DNA of 64,000 bases from Blasia pusilla (taxonomy: Eukaryota > Marchantiophyta > Marchantiopsida > Blasiales), in NCBI GenBank assembly GCA_050084515.1, contig CM114274.1, positions 13,392,001 through 13,456,000 on the forward strand, in the 5' to 3' direction. A program made the translations under genes and the position numbers. Positions 29,432-41,500 of this stretch are shown here, one piece after another (position 1 is the stretch's first letter; each line of letters starts with the position of its first letter). Below the pieces are notes generated by a model, which made no database searches, had not been told where the DNA came from, and saw only the letters and a program-made list of their open reading frames with translations.

Positions 29432-29465
29432 GCGTGTGTTCCAAGCATGAGCTTGGAACACACGC
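29432..29465. repeat. Inverted repeat, 15-bp perfect arms, 4-bp loop
   Basis: Arms GCGTGTGTTCCAAGC (29432-29446) and GCTTGGAACACACGC (29451-29465) are exact reverse complements around ATGA. Weaker pairing (TTCCT / AGGAA) continues beyond after a bulge. Confidence 0.95.
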
Positions 29466-29804
29466 GAATCCAGGAAGTTCTCTCTCTCCTGTCTCCCCTT
29501 AGGGCCCTGGGAAGCCGTAAAGGCCTTGCTTACCGCCTGACCTCTTCGTGAGTGATCACCTCGAGTGGGGGGACGTAGAATTGAACGCTTTGCCTTCCAT
29601 GGCTGCAACCAAACGCTCCTGCCAGTGCGAGTACCCACCGAGTGCTCGAGATCTGTGTCTTCCACCTTTCGCCGACGAGTGTTAGGTGTCTCCGACTCCA
29701 TTCGTTTCGTAAGTCATATAACCGTGCAGTCCGAGGGTCAGAATCGGCTCGAACGGCTCGAAAGGACCGATTTCGTGTCAACTTCTCTGTCTCCAGCTCG
29801 TGAG

Positions 29805-30310
29805 TCTGATCCTTTCGTGGAACCTCCATTCGATTTCTTCTTCGCTGCTTGAGTCCCTATCTTTTCGTGCAACCTCCACTCGAGAAGCGCGGCTCATAGG
29901 CGCAGCAGACCGATTTCTTCCTCACTGCAGTTGTCCTGGCCTTTCGTGCAACCTGCGCGGGGGAAGCGGCTCCAGGGATGGCATTAGACCGATCTGTTGG
30001 CCACTGCACTGGTCCTTACACCCTTCGTGGAACATGCACTCGAGAAGCGGCTCAAAGCACTAGACCGATTCCTATCCACTGCGGAAGTTCCATCCTTTCA
30101 TGGAACCTCCACCAGGCCGATTTCTTGTCCACTGCGGGAGATCCATTCTTCCATGGAACCTCCACGCGACGAGCGGCTCCAGGCACCAGACCGATTTCCT
30201 GTCACCTGATCTTGGCTCCTGACGAGTCCTGCCTGCTCTTCGATTGAAGCGGCTCAAGGCACCAACTACTAGAGCGATCTCTTGTCACCTGCTCTCGATG
30301 GCAACGAGGT
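29805..30310. repeat. Minisatellite A, degenerate units of about 60-100 bp
   Basis: The motif set CTTTCGTGGAACCTCCAC ... GAAGCGGCTC ... GGCAC.AGACCGATTTC ... TCCACTGC recurs at least six times. Known anchors (GGAACCTCC or GCAACCTCC variants) are near 29819, 29870, 29948, 30029, 30100 and 30154. Confidence 0.75.
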
Positions 30311-30535
30311 CCTCGCTCTCTTTTGAGGAAGAAGGACTACAGACGACGAGTACCTGCATCCGATACAAAAGTGGGGAGCTCGTGATAGGTCGGTAGCGTC
30401 CTGAAGCTCGCGCACTTCGGAAGCCATAATGCTGCGAAAGAAGTACGACGCATTGCATTGCATCGCATAGCGTCAAGCGCGAGGCAGTGGAACACTCGAG
30501 CGTCCGAGAGAAGCAGTTCGTAAAGCTTTCATTAG

Positions 30536-30536
30536 A

Positions 30537-30567
<31 letters not shown>
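30536..30567. repeat. (CT)n microsatellite
   Basis: A CT dinucleotide run of about 32 bp immediately before minisatellite B. Confidence 0.9.
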
Positions 30568-30570
30568 GTC

Positions 30571-31150
30571 CGAATGCGACATTGCCACGCTCCCAAAACA
30601 GAGCACAAAGCTGTCAAGTGCGAGATATGTCATCCGAGAAATGCCCGATTATCATCTCTGGGCATATGGGACATTGTCAAGCACCCGAAACAACAAAGCT
30701 CAACGCCGTCGAATGCGAGATATTAGGCATCCGAGAAATGCTCCGTTATCATCTTCTCTGCTCGACTCGGGTACATGCGACACTGCCAGGCTCTCAAAAC
30801 ACAGCACAACGCATCCAAGAAACGCCCATTACATCCTCCTCTCTGCGGGCAAATGCGAAATTTTCAAGCACCCAAAACAGACCACAACGCTGCCAAACGC
30901 GAGAGCTATGGCATCCGAGAAATGCCCCATATCCTCTCCACTCTCCGGGCAAATGCGACCTTGCCAAGCACCCAAAAAACACAGCTCGACGACGATGTCA
31001 AGCGCGAGATATGAGGCATCCGAGAAACGTCCGTTATCATCATCGCTGACTCGTGCAAATTCGACATTGCGACGCACCAAAAGAAGAGCACGACGCTGTC
31101 CAGTGCGAGCTGTGGCAGACACTCGGAGAAATGCCCCGTTCTCACATCCG
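30571..31150. repeat. Minisatellite B, about six units of 80-110 bp
   Basis: Each unit carries AAATGCGACATTGCCA-like, CACCCAAAACA-like, TGTCAAGCGCGAGATAT-like and GCATCCGAGAAATGCCC-like blocks in that order. Units begin near 30571, 30661, 30771, 30851, 30951 and 31056. The overlapping open frames across this stretch on both strands come from the repeat and are not called. Confidence 0.85.
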
Positions 31151-31609
31151 AAGTGGTCGCAAAAAAAAACTATACTAAACTAAAAACATAACGTACTGAT
31201 GGATGAGAATCCATCACTTCCATCGCAGAAAGCGGATTCAGGGATCGTGACATGTCCGCTCCATCCACACGAATCCGAACGACGGCAGATCCAACTCAAA
31301 GGCGAGATCTAAATTCATGCAATCCAGTTTTCTCTTCGCGGCTACAGATCCGCGTGCCATGGACTCCCGCTCTCGGTGGATCTTTCTGGATCCCGCTATG
31401 TTTTCATTCGTAGTCGCATCATCTCCACCCATAGCCACTCCACTTTTGAGTTGTTGAAGGGGAACTCAAAGAGCCATGAATTCTAAAGTCACATACGGAA
31501 GAAGAAGAAGGAGAAAGAGAAGAGGGGAACCTCCTAATAACTACTTTCACCCACCAAGCTCGAAATCTTGACATCTGCAAGAGCTGTGGTAAGTGAGAGG
31601 GGTTCGTGA

Positions 31610-32160
31610 GACAAGCTCTACTTTGTGTTATACAAGCACTACTTTTGCGTTGTTGGGGAATTCAGGATTAAATCATCTCCCTCCCCCATGCAAGAGAACT
31701 AATGTGCTTCGAAACTAGTTGGGGATTCAACCATGTCCATCCCCTAGAGAGCTACTTGAGTGCTTCGAAACGAGCTAGGGCTTCAACCATCTCTCCTTCA
31801 CCAGAAGAGCTCTACTTGAGTGGTTCGAAACGAGTTATGGTTGCAACCATCTCCACCCACAAATGCTCTACTTTTGTACTATTAGGGCTACTCTCAAAGA
31901 AAAAGAATTTCTCCTCTTTACAACAGTGACATTTTGAAATCTATTTATTTTATAGATGATTAAACTTGAATGCATACTAAGATTACATTATTTGCTTGCT
32001 ATCACTTTCTTGGTAAGATGAGGTTTGAGTTGATAGATGGACTACTTATGAATGGAACCATCTTCGCTCAAGATGCTCTCTACTTTTGCGCTGTTCGACA
32101 AGTTATGGATGGAACCATCTCCACTCTAACACGCCATACTTTGCATGGTTCGTCAAGTGG
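31610..32160. repeat. Minisatellite C, degenerate units of about 60 bp
   Basis: The recurring unit has GCTCTACTT(T)TG.G, then TTCGAAACGAGTTAGGG-like, then CAACCATCTC. The clearest adjacent units are at about 31700-31870; related ones occur at about 31612-31670 and 32030-32160. Confidence 0.7.
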
Positions 32161-32412
32161 TAACAATTCATAATAAACCCAATGGATGGAAAAGTTCTCA
32201 CATTCTCTCTTTTGAAGAGCTCAAAGCAATCAACAATTCTTGAGATGCCAAAAGGAGATCTGCTTATATTGTGTCTTGTATAGACAAGTCTCATTGATCA
32301 AATGCTTCATATGATTACAATACACTGAATCCACACGGATTCCAAATCTCCACTGTCAAGCGTCGCAGTAGATCTGGAACAGAGAAGGTGCCATTCGAAT
32401 GCAGTTGCCAGA

Positions 32413-32700
32413 GAGAGGTCTGGTGTGTGAAGCTGACATGAAGTACATTGGCCCTGAAGTGACGTAGAATATATGTATATACACTGTTCTCAAGCTCAAA
32501 TTGTTCTCAAGATGCACTGCATTGGAGCAGTGAGGACGGTAGCCATGAGAAGTCTGGTGCGTGAAGCTGACATGAGGTGCATTGGCGGTGAAGTGACTTG
32601 ATATGTACATCGTTCTCAAGCTCAAATTGGTTCCCAAGATGCACTAAATTGGAGCAGTGAGGAAGGTAGCCATGAGAAGTGTCTGGTTCCAAAGCTCCAG
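32413..32700. repeat. Minisatellite D, two full units of about 130 bp
   Basis: Units start near 32413 and 32547 (AGAGGTCTGG / AGAAGTCTGG TGNGTGAAGCTGAC), with a partial third unit near 32675. The shared tail reads TTCTCAAGCTCAAATTG ... GGAGCAGTGAGGA. It lies just downstream (minus-strand sense) of the AN1 gene and may be part of its 3' UTR. Confidence 0.85.
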
Positions 32701-32856
32701 TCGCAGTAAGTGTGTGAAGGTGGCATGAAGCACATCGGTCCTGATTTATTCGGTTGTCTCTCGTGCTGGTGTTGGAAGAAGGTTTCATGTGTGGCACCCA
32801 GGGAGTCTGGATCTCGATTCCTACGACCTTCCTGAACCTTGGAAAGTGGGCTGCAA

Positions 32857-33999
32857 TCAATGAGCTTCTTGAATGCTAAACCTTACAAATTGACGGTCGA
32901 TATCTTTCATTGGGTTGTTCCCCTTGGTGCTGGGAGTACTCTTGCTGGCGCTGGCACAATCCGAAGCATTTCGCTTGGCCAGAATCTCCAGCAATCGTCC
33001 AGTTCTCTTCGCTTGGCACTGATGGTCGGATGAGTAGCGATGCCTCAAGCATGTGTTCGTCCCACAGCTCTTGCAGTGGCATGTGTTCGAGAATGTGAGC
33101 TTCTCACGACAGCCCTTGACGGGACACTTGGGCTTCGGGCTTGGTGGAGCCAGAGAACAGCCATCCCTATTATGATTCTGCAAAGTCGTCTCCACGCTTT
33201 CACCGAACGATTTCTTCACGGCTGCAGAGCAGGTGGGGCAGATAACCACAGTCGTGTCTTTCAAGTCGGCTTTCTCACACATGTGCGCCTTATAAGATCT
33301 GTGCTCTAGACAAAACACCTGCACAAATTCCAGACAGAATTCCACGCAATCGTCAGAGCATTCATTCGTGAATCTTCCATCCACTCGTTCTCATGGATTA
33401 TATTCTTCCACAAACTCAGTGCAGACTCGTGAATGAAGGTTCTTCACACCACACTTCTCGACCACCAGGACATTCTACCGGTAATTGGTCCCACGCTTGT
33501 CAGATTTCAGAGTTCCTTCGCTCTCTCTTCTCATTAAGATATAATAATCGCAACTCCTATTTCTGCCACTTGAGCTTTGAGACAGAAAGTCTGCCGCTCG
33601 AGAGAATCCAGAGATCGTGAGAGCCAATTGGTGACATAATTGGCAAATTCCAAAGCCCCTTCTCTTCATGGTTGATCTTCATGAGATAATCGTCGCAATT
33701 CCTACTCATCCTATCCAATACTGAGGGGAGATGAGAGTCTGGAGAAGGAAGAGAGCGTGAGCAAATGGCTTGGATGACCACCGGGACGAGGCCTACGAGT
33801 CTGGGACACAGATCGATTGCAGTGGGAGTCATCACAGAGTCGAGAATTATCGAATTCGCTTTCGGGAGAAGGAGAGTCGGGATTAGAAAGGCACCTTTTG
33901 ACAAGAATCGCATGTGAACGGCAGAAAATCGAGCTGGTGACAGTATTCTTCAGCACAATGTCGTCCTAAAGACGGAAAAGCCTCTGTCCCTCCTGTCAT
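32857..33999 (-). CDS. AN1-type zinc-finger stress-associated protein (SAP12/ZFAND2-like)
   Basis: Two exons on the minus strand, 33999-33895 and 33318-32857, join in phase 0 across a GT-AG intron (AAG|GTGCCT ... TGTGCAG|GTG) to give 188 aa. The start ATG precedes the conserved [13 protein letters not shown]. Two AN1 zinc fingers follow. The first runs from HCAEEYC through FTCDSC and FCLEHRSY to HMC (about 14-50). The second runs from CPVKGC through [13 protein letters not shown] and [12 protein letters not shown] (about 100-138). The spacer contains TTVVICPTC. The tail after the second finger is Ser/Lys-rich with no third domain. Plant SAPs of this type and animal ZFAND2/AIRAP respond to stress and link to the ubiquitin/proteasome system; that role is family knowledge. 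A20 and UIM domains are absent. Confidence 0.93.
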
Positions 34000-34024
34000 C
34001 TTCCACCTGTTCCTTCTCCTTCCG

Positions 34025-34028
<4 letters not shown>

Positions 34029-34058
<30 letters not shown>

Positions 34059-34089
34059 AAAAAAAAAAAAAAAAAAAAGAAAAAAAAGC
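34029..34089. repeat. (CT)n followed by poly(A), in the AN1 gene leader
   Basis: A CT run of about 30 bp (34029-34058) joins an A-rich run to about 34089. It is immediately upstream of the AN1 start codon, so on the transcript it would be T-rich then GA-rich 5' UTR. Confidence 0.9.
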
Positions 34090-34377
34090 GCTTCTTCTGC
34101 TCTGGGCTACAATCTCTCTTTTTCCACGCTCTGCATAAAACCTGTGAAGGATCTCTCTCTTTGTACACTCCACAGAACCACTCGACGGGCTCACGAATTC
34201 TTCCCTCTGAAGGCTCCGCAGTGACCGAAAACCTCTGCGATGTAGACGATTTCGCGTCGCAAGGGATCTGCTGATCTCCTCTGCGCTCAATTTCTCGACG
34301 CTGTCGTTACTGACGATGTTGTGGAGGTGAAGGAAGGAACCAGAAAGCGCACAGACAGACTCACAACGCATGAGGTC

Positions 34378-34390
34378 GCGATTTATAGCC
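34378..34390 (-). promoter_or_regulatory. Candidate TATA box of the AN1 gene
   Basis: The minus strand reads GGCTATAAATCGC about 380 bases upstream of the start codon. This would allow a 5' UTR of about 350 nt that includes the CT/A tract. A two-unit heat-shock-like GAAGTTTC lies just upstream (about 34425). Position and match are suggestive only. Confidence 0.4.
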
Positions 34391-34676
34391 CCCCCCATAG
34401 CTCCACGACCAAACAGTCGACGGAAGAAACTTCGACATCAATTTCGCTCTCTCTCCCTCTCTTTCCCTCTCTGAGTCTCTTTGCTCTTTGCTCTGGAAGT
34501 TTCCGTCTCCGTCTGCCCCTTAAACTAGTGTTGCGGCCCAATGGAGGGAGCGCTGTTTTAGTCAGTAGTTGTACGTAAAGGTGGCGGCTTTAGACCATCT
34601 CCGTGACATGAAGAGGGTATTGTTTAGGGTCCAAATCTTTTTTTAAAGATTTTCTAGTGATTGCTATATGAAAATA

Positions 34677-34910
34677 CTAGCAAGGTCTAATAACTAATAA
34701 TATATATGTATTGCAAATTATATGTTGTAGGTGATAGGTTTTCTTTTTAATTTAATTACCTTTAAATAACACTTGTTAACATGACCTTAAGAGGACACTT
34801 GTCAACAATAGAAGCCTTTAAAGGACAAGCCGGTTTGGAAAGAGGGCGGGTTTGGAAAGCCCTCCTTTAAAGGAGGGCTTTCCAAACCCGTCCTCTTTCA
34901 ATAATATAAA
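34677..34910 (-). mobile_element. Helitron-like element with a palindromic 5' end
   Basis: The minus-strand 3' border is A|CTAG at 34676-34680. The 5' border reads ATAATATAAA|T, so the terminal TC has become TT. An internal ACACTTGTCAACA block matches others in the window. The 5' subterminal region is a long palindrome (34847-34890 perfect). Confidence 0.45.
34847..34890. repeat. Perfect 44-bp palindrome
   Basis: Two 22-bp arms meet at TTTAAA with no spacer. With one mismatched pair, the pairing extends outward on both sides through GAAAGAGG / CCTCTTTC to about 60 bp in total. Confidence 0.97.
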
Positions 34911-34959
34911 TATATAATTTATGTGTAGTCATCTTTCTTATTTGAATAATCTGCGCCTC

Positions 34960-35460
34960 CAAAATAAATGTGAATGGATTTTTTTTCCTACTCCAGATAA
35001 TGCTATGTAGAATTGACCATAAGAGACTACGAAAGTAGGAAAAGAAATCCCAGCCTTTTATAGAGTTTGATCTTGATACTTATTAGTAGTTGTAGCAAAA
35101 GTTGGACGAATAGGGAATTGAAACCTACGTTAATCAAATAGCAAACCAAAGTCATGCGTGATTAATGTCATACATGGAATAAAAACTCGATCTCCAATGT
35201 TCTTTCCTAATTCAAAGTGCTCGACATTGTCTACCATATGTAGACATAGTCCCTTTGATAGAATCTCTAGATGGTCAATTGATAGCATCCTCCCCAAATA
35301 GATGCATAACTCAACATGTCTTGATGTCGTGCAATTATTAGGTTCTTGAACGTCGTGGGCATAACTCTCTAAAATATTTCCAATGTCTTGGAATATTCTT
35401 TTACCCACACATCAAGCCTAACAAGGCTTAGCACATCAATAATATCACAACAAATGGCCA
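34960..35460 (-). pseudogene. Helitron helicase C-terminal remnant, minus strand
   Basis: Read on the minus strand, the frame gives VEHFELGKNIGDRVFIPCM and, after a small shift, RFQFPIRPTFATTTNKYQ (motif V region, normally TINKSQGQT), DQTL, AGISFP and SYGQFYIALSGV (motif VI region, normally HGQLYVALSRV). These are the last blocks of the PIF1-type helicase of plant Helitrons. A stop follows DQTL, and the arginine of the final motif is lost. Upstream parts of the helicase were not recognised between 35460 and 36500. This remnant is opposite in strand to the two others at 37.5 and 43.8 kb. Confidence 0.75.
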
Positions 35461-37528
35461 TAGGTAAGTCTGGCTCTCCTATGTAGAGCAAAAAGTAAGA
35501 TGATTAGGATCCTAAGGGTGCATATCTGCAACGAAATTTGTATCCCATTGCCAACCATAAGAGTTGTAGTATCCAATCTCCCAAGTGGCATGCCATACTT
35601 GCATAAATCCCGCTTCATAGTCTAGAAAACATGATTGGCTAGACCATCCACCTCAAGATGATCTTGCTACACTATGCAGTGGTGGATCAATGCCTAATCA
35701 CACAAGGCCTGAAACTTGTTACATGAGGTTTTGGGAGGGTTTTTGGTACTCTCACATAAACCCTCCTCAAAACTTCATGCAACATCAAGTTAATCAAGAA
35801 GTTCATCCATCTAAGGTATGGATGATGCGTACGCAAACTTATACATACTAGAAAGCCACATCCAATAACTCTATCGGTCCAATCCATGCACGGGCCTAAC
35901 ACACACTCGTCACCACTTGTGATGAGAGTCGCCCAACAACATTATATTCTATGGAATGAATGCTACTGAATGAGGTTCATGCTCATGTAGATATCGCAAG
36001 ATTTCCCAAAAATCTTATGTGTGTTTGATTGTATAAGTTCTAATTTCCAAGGGTGAATATGATGTGCATGTTTTTGAGTTGTACAAATGTGAATGTGTCT
36101 ATGCATATTTTACCAATGTTAACACCAATCGATATTTCCTACAATACGTGGCACATGGTGTAGTAGATATGTCCATGACTGTGGATGTGGAGATGATTAA
36201 TGTTAGGTCATCTCTTTTAGTCCCCTCAAAGAATTGCAAGGTGTCTTGTAAAAGGAGATCAAAGGAGTGAAGGATGAGCTTACTTGCTCAAACCTACTTG
36301 CCATTATTTGTCGACAACATACTATGAAGATCTAGTCTCTTTCCAGCGTAAACATGGGTGTTAGACATGAAGCACCTTATTGTGGACCTCAAATTGTCCT
36401 TGATTTCTTTCTTAAGATGATAAAAGTAATAAATATTCCGTGAGTGATTCCACATCATGAATATTAGGTAACTTGGCCTAATATTTATTCTCTTTGCATG
36501 CAATGTTTAATTTTGATACATTCCAAACACGACAAAATAAATAAAGAAGTGTTCAACATAATCATGCGAAGAGAATAATAGGAAAGATATAATAGGCTCA
36601 ATAACCTAATGTTAATCATTTGGAATAATTAACAAGATAAAAACTATTTTCTCATCTGAAAAAATAATTCAAGGCCAAGACAATGAGAGGCTCACATGTG
36701 TAGGGGGGATCTAATAAGACAATTAAGTATCTCTAATCAAACGCCTAGTAATTACTTGTCACTTCATTGGCCATTGTTGTGATGTGATTAATGTCTCCTT
36801 AAGTTCCTTTCGTGATCCATTGTCATTCATCTATATATACTAAACCTATAATAAGAAGATAAGGGAATATTTTGACTCAAAGATTCTCAAGATACCAGAT
36901 CCATTGCAAGCATGAACATGAGGAAGACAGCATATTAACGCATATATGATTAAAACATGAGAATATGTCCATTCGTCACCACTGACATTGGTTACTACAT
37001 TGTTTTTCCTTCTGAGGACAAAATAAAAAATTCTTTTAATGAGCACGAGGAAATTGGAACATGGGATTAATATAAATCCAACTTGAACCTAAATTCCGTG
37101 TTTTTGAAGATTCATTTGCGACTATGGAAACTTCATGTATTGTGCATGCATTTTTTTGTGGCAATTGAAAGAAAAAAAATAGGATCCTTATAATATAATA
37201 AAAAATCCTTTACGTAACATGTCCGCCAAATCTTTTCCAAAGTTGCAATAGGGATTATTACATGAGACTTTTTTGATTTTTCCACTACATTTAGTTTGTG
37301 TCATTAAAAAAACTTATATTTTAGCTTGTTGGTTGGCAAAACTTATTGAAAATGAGTATTCATTTTTAAGGAGATGAACATTTTTTTTGCTTACATTCGT
37401 ATATTGTGCTAATATGCATTTTTTTATCATGTTTGACTCCTTTTTCATTCTTAGACAAGTAGTATTTATTTTGTGATATATGCTCTAGGTACACATAAAT
37501 ATTATTTTATTAATTACATGGGAGAATT
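35461..37528. other. AT-rich DNA, no gene recognised
   Basis: It may include decayed upstream parts of the minus-strand Helitron. No familiar motif was found in either strand. Short frames near 35687-36503 are unassigned. Confidence 0.35.
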
Positions 37529-37534
37529 TTGGAA

Positions 37535-38540
37535 AAAATAGGATTGGTTATCATGCTTGTTGCAACCACTGGTGTTGCAACAATAAGACTTCATCCCTCT
37601 ACTACAACTTTGCATTTAGCTTTTAGCATTCCTATCAAAGGTGATTTTCTTTCATTACTCTCAACATTTGATATATCTCAAAGATTAAAATCAGCTAACG
37701 TTGTTATCATTGACAAATGTTCAATGATAACACCCAAGTTACTCTATATTGTTGTAATACAACTTTATGACATCTCATTGAATGCAAATATGGATCTATT
37801 TGGCAACACACTAGTAGTTTTATTGGATGATCTATGTCAACTTCCACGAGTATGTGTGTATAAAGTTGAGATTGGTTGCAAATAGTGTCATATATCTTCC
37901 TCATCTTTCTGGATCAACATTAAAAAAAAAATCACTTGTCATAGAAATGAGACATGAAATAGATCCAAACATTTCAACTTTTCTAAACATGTACATAATT
38001 AGATTTAGAAAACCACTCCGATATGAGATGTATGCATGTTAACTTGATTATATTGCTTGATAAATTGAAGCTCTTATTATGTTCCAAATAATACAATTAT
38101 AATATGTTCTCATAGGGTTGATGTAAAGTTATTTTACATAATCTCTCGCCATAGGTTATTGGAGAGGCAAGTACGATTACAGTCCCACTTCAAAGAAATG
38201 CATTTGATGTCGAGAATTTGCAAGATTAGTGCAACAAATATAACTTTCATTAAAATCCCTTTCTAGCAATAGGATGTAAAATGATTTTCTCATCCAATCT
38301 CACTATTAAAATAGGCATAGCTATTGGATCGGATCTACAAGGATGTTCTATAAGTTGATAGTTCAAGATAGTTGTATAAAATATATTGTTATCAAGCTAA
38401 CATGCAACACAAATCTTATAAAATCCGGTTGTTTTATTTTGGAGTTCGTATACACAAAAGATCGGTCAAAACACTACAAGTGCACCTTACCACTAATGTT
38501 ATCATATGCCATAGCAACTCATAAATCATAAGGTAATATA
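37535..38540 (+). pseudogene. Helitron PIF1-type helicase remnant, plus strand
   Basis: The first open part (about 37535-37885) reads LVATTGVATIRL, TTLHLAFSIPI, ANVVIIDKCSM (Walker B; usually WDEAPM) and LVVLLDDLCQLPRV (usually GGDFRQxLPV). Later parts in shifted frames give AIGCKMIFSSNLTIK and LPLMLSYAIATHKS, the segment just before SQG in motif V. Walker A is missing because the frame begins after it. Stops and shifts separate the blocks. It is clearly a PIF1 helicase of the Helitron type and cannot be active as it stands. Confidence 0.78.
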
Positions 38541-41500
38541 ATAGCATGAAGATTTTTGGTTATTTTGAAGCATACTTTCACTTATGTCATGCGGTTAAGA
38601 GTGTTTAGTAGACATAACCATAGGACTTTAGGTCATTTAACTCCATTGGATTTCCTTTTCAATCGGCATAACTCATATATACAACATATGTATTCATTGC
38701 TATGTAAATGAATATTTTAGATTGATTTTGACAATGGCAAGCAACTCAAGATCACTAGCTCAATCTCTTAGCTTCTTAGAGGAGGTGATTAATACAACAT
38801 CTAGAAAAATAGTAGCACGTATGCATCCTACAAATATTTGAACTGCTGAAAATATAACATCATCAACAACTTTATCTAAGAAATAAGCTCTGCAACAACT
38901 TTGAGCTAGCGTTAGATGCCCATCTATGTTTGCGATCCATCTAGGTTCTTGCTCAAGTATTGAAGGAGTTGGAAGTGATATGGAGTCTTACGTATTGATG
39001 CATAATTTATTTCCACTTACTAAGAGGCAAAGAGACTCTTAATCAGTCATATTTACATTCAAAATAAATTAGGTTTTAGTGTCAACCCTATGGATTGTGA
39101 TGACAATAATGAGACAATTACACTATGTTCAATTTACCTTCTTAGTATTATAAGGCTAAAGAACCTTTTGCTACAACATCATCACGTATTGTAGACAAAA
39201 GTGCATGTTTTAAGAAGGTTTTATAAGATGAGTTGTCTTCCTCTATGGTAACGTTGAGGTGTGCTTATTTATTGTATAGAAAAATTGGATTTTCTCTTTG
39301 AAAATATTGTGTATGATCTCGATATTCCAGTAGTCTAATTTTATGCGACTACATACTTCAATTTTCTCCGTGTATGTACTAAACATGATGTCCCTACTCA
39401 TGTTATAAGATTTTTTCAACTCAAAATTTATTGTTCATATTCATTTCATTTTATATCGTTGTGTTAAAGTTGTAGTTACTTGACTTGTAGCCCAAGCATC
39501 TACTATTGTTAGCATTTCGTCAACCCTCCTTTTACGATTGTATATGTATGGATAAACTTGACCATCTACTACCTTTTTGTGATGCCACACGTAGGCGTCA
39601 GATCTCTCCTATGAGATATAATTGGAAACCTTCAATAGGAAGGCACACAACTTTCGGACTGGACTGACTATATGTAGGTCGTAATTCATGAGGGATCACC
39701 ATCACCATTTTGCATAATTGGGCAAGTTGATTCTTGAGTAATGGAGCACGTAGGCACTTAGGTAGATCATTTCCTTAATTATTCCTCTTTTCTCTTAAAT
39801 ATAGCTAGCTTTGGTATATTTTGTGAACAATATTATCTTATTTTATGAATCTTGTCCAACACTTGGGATGAATAGATTTCTTTTGCAAAGGGTTAATTAG
39901 GGGAATAAGAAGATTATAGTGATTGATATTCAAAAGCAAGCCATACAACTACATCGGAAAAAGTGGAAGAATGACCCAAATATTGCTCAAAGGAGCCTCA
40001 TAATTGTCTATGACAGTTTCAATCTCAACAACAATAAGTTAATTTCATTCAATGTGAAAGATTATACTATTTGTACTTGCAATTAACAATCAACACTCGT
40101 ATGATCAACTTCTTTCTGATGCATTGACTTAATTTAGGCTTGCTATCGGTAGTGATGATAAGTCTAGGGCAATAATGGAGTATAAAGAAGTTAAACAAGA
40201 ACTTTGAAATCAAGGAAAAATCATTTAAGGACTTTTCTTGATAGAAGTAAAACTTTTGCAAGTTTTCCGTTGCAAAGTTTATTAGAATAGAATGCCTTCA
40301 TTGTTCAAATTTTTCTTTCATATGTTATAAGATACAATTTTATGTTCCAATCTAGATTTGAAGGTGTGTTTGATAGTTGTCAGATTATCAACATGTAGGC
40401 AAGACACATCATCAATTTTGAATGTACATTAGTCAATTGTATTAGTACAAATCTTTCGTTCATATTCAGACCCGTGCATTCAATTTTTTTACAAATTTAT
40501 GGATAACATCATTGAAGACAAATGATGCAATCACTTGTCTTCAATGATCATACTTAGTGTGTTTGCAATTTCCTTTATGAGCCTAGGTAATTACGGCCCC
40601 TAAAATAGGTTGTAAAACTCACATTTATACCTCGTGGTCACACGTCGTCTCAAGGAACTAAAGAAGGGCATGCGAACGATATCCTACATGGAAATCTATT
40701 GTAAGAGCGTAGCCATTAGATGGTCCTAGGACAAGATGTGGCACTTCGAGATGTGGTATAACTTTAAGTTACGAAGTGGGCAAGAGCGAGAACCCATGGT
40801 TGTGGAAAGTGCGGATACGCAAACGTCATTGATAAAATTTATTGTTTTGACATGTTCACTCATACGCGGAGCCAAGCTCCCTTCCCCCGAGTTTTTTTCC
40901 GAACTATTTTGACAGTGGTTCATAGATTGTTACTTTCATTCATTCATCTAATTTTAGAGGACAGTGAGAAAGAAAGAATGCTTTCTTTGCGTAGCCCGGT
41001 CTCTTGCTTTCGGAAAGAGAAATTAAGAATGAGGTTGTTACCAACCCTCACTGTTGTCGATCGGAAGCCTCTCGGCCATGCTAGCCAGGCACAATTTGGT
41101 GTGATGCCAGTGCACAATTTTAGAGGGTATTCAGTCGATCTTCATATGTCACAAGCAGTGTCTTACGAATGCAATTTTTGTCCTCAGTAAGTCAAGAATC
41201 AATAATCAGGAAATATATCCTTCTTTTTGTGTGTGGTTACCCGCTTTTAGGTTTGTCTTTCACTTTGCATTATGTGCTTTAAAAAGTAGACTGTCAATGT
41301 GTGTGTATGATTTTTGCAGCGAGTGAACTTCAATGTTCTCTTCTTCTCCATAGTTTGATGCAAACTCCAATTTTTCTAGCAAACCTTTTTGTAAATCAAT
41401 TACACTCCATTGCATTCTTCAGTTTTTCACATGAGAAAATTGGTTGAGATAGCGTAAATAGTATATATTGTTATTGAGTTGTGTGTGCTATAACTAACGG

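Larger units (their letters stand above)
27699..29799. other. 3' flank of thioredoxin m and intergenic DNA with two strong hairpins
   Basis: The first part will include the thioredoxin 3' UTR. No gene was recognised further on. Two perfect 15-bp stems occur, at 28933-28968 and 29432-29465 (listed separately). Open frames near 28757-29850 show no domain. Confidence 0.4.

Noticed and set aside
40852-41190. 112-codon frame in a GC-richer patch
   Set aside because: No domain, no convincing splice partner and no homologous repeat noticed; left as unassigned DNA.
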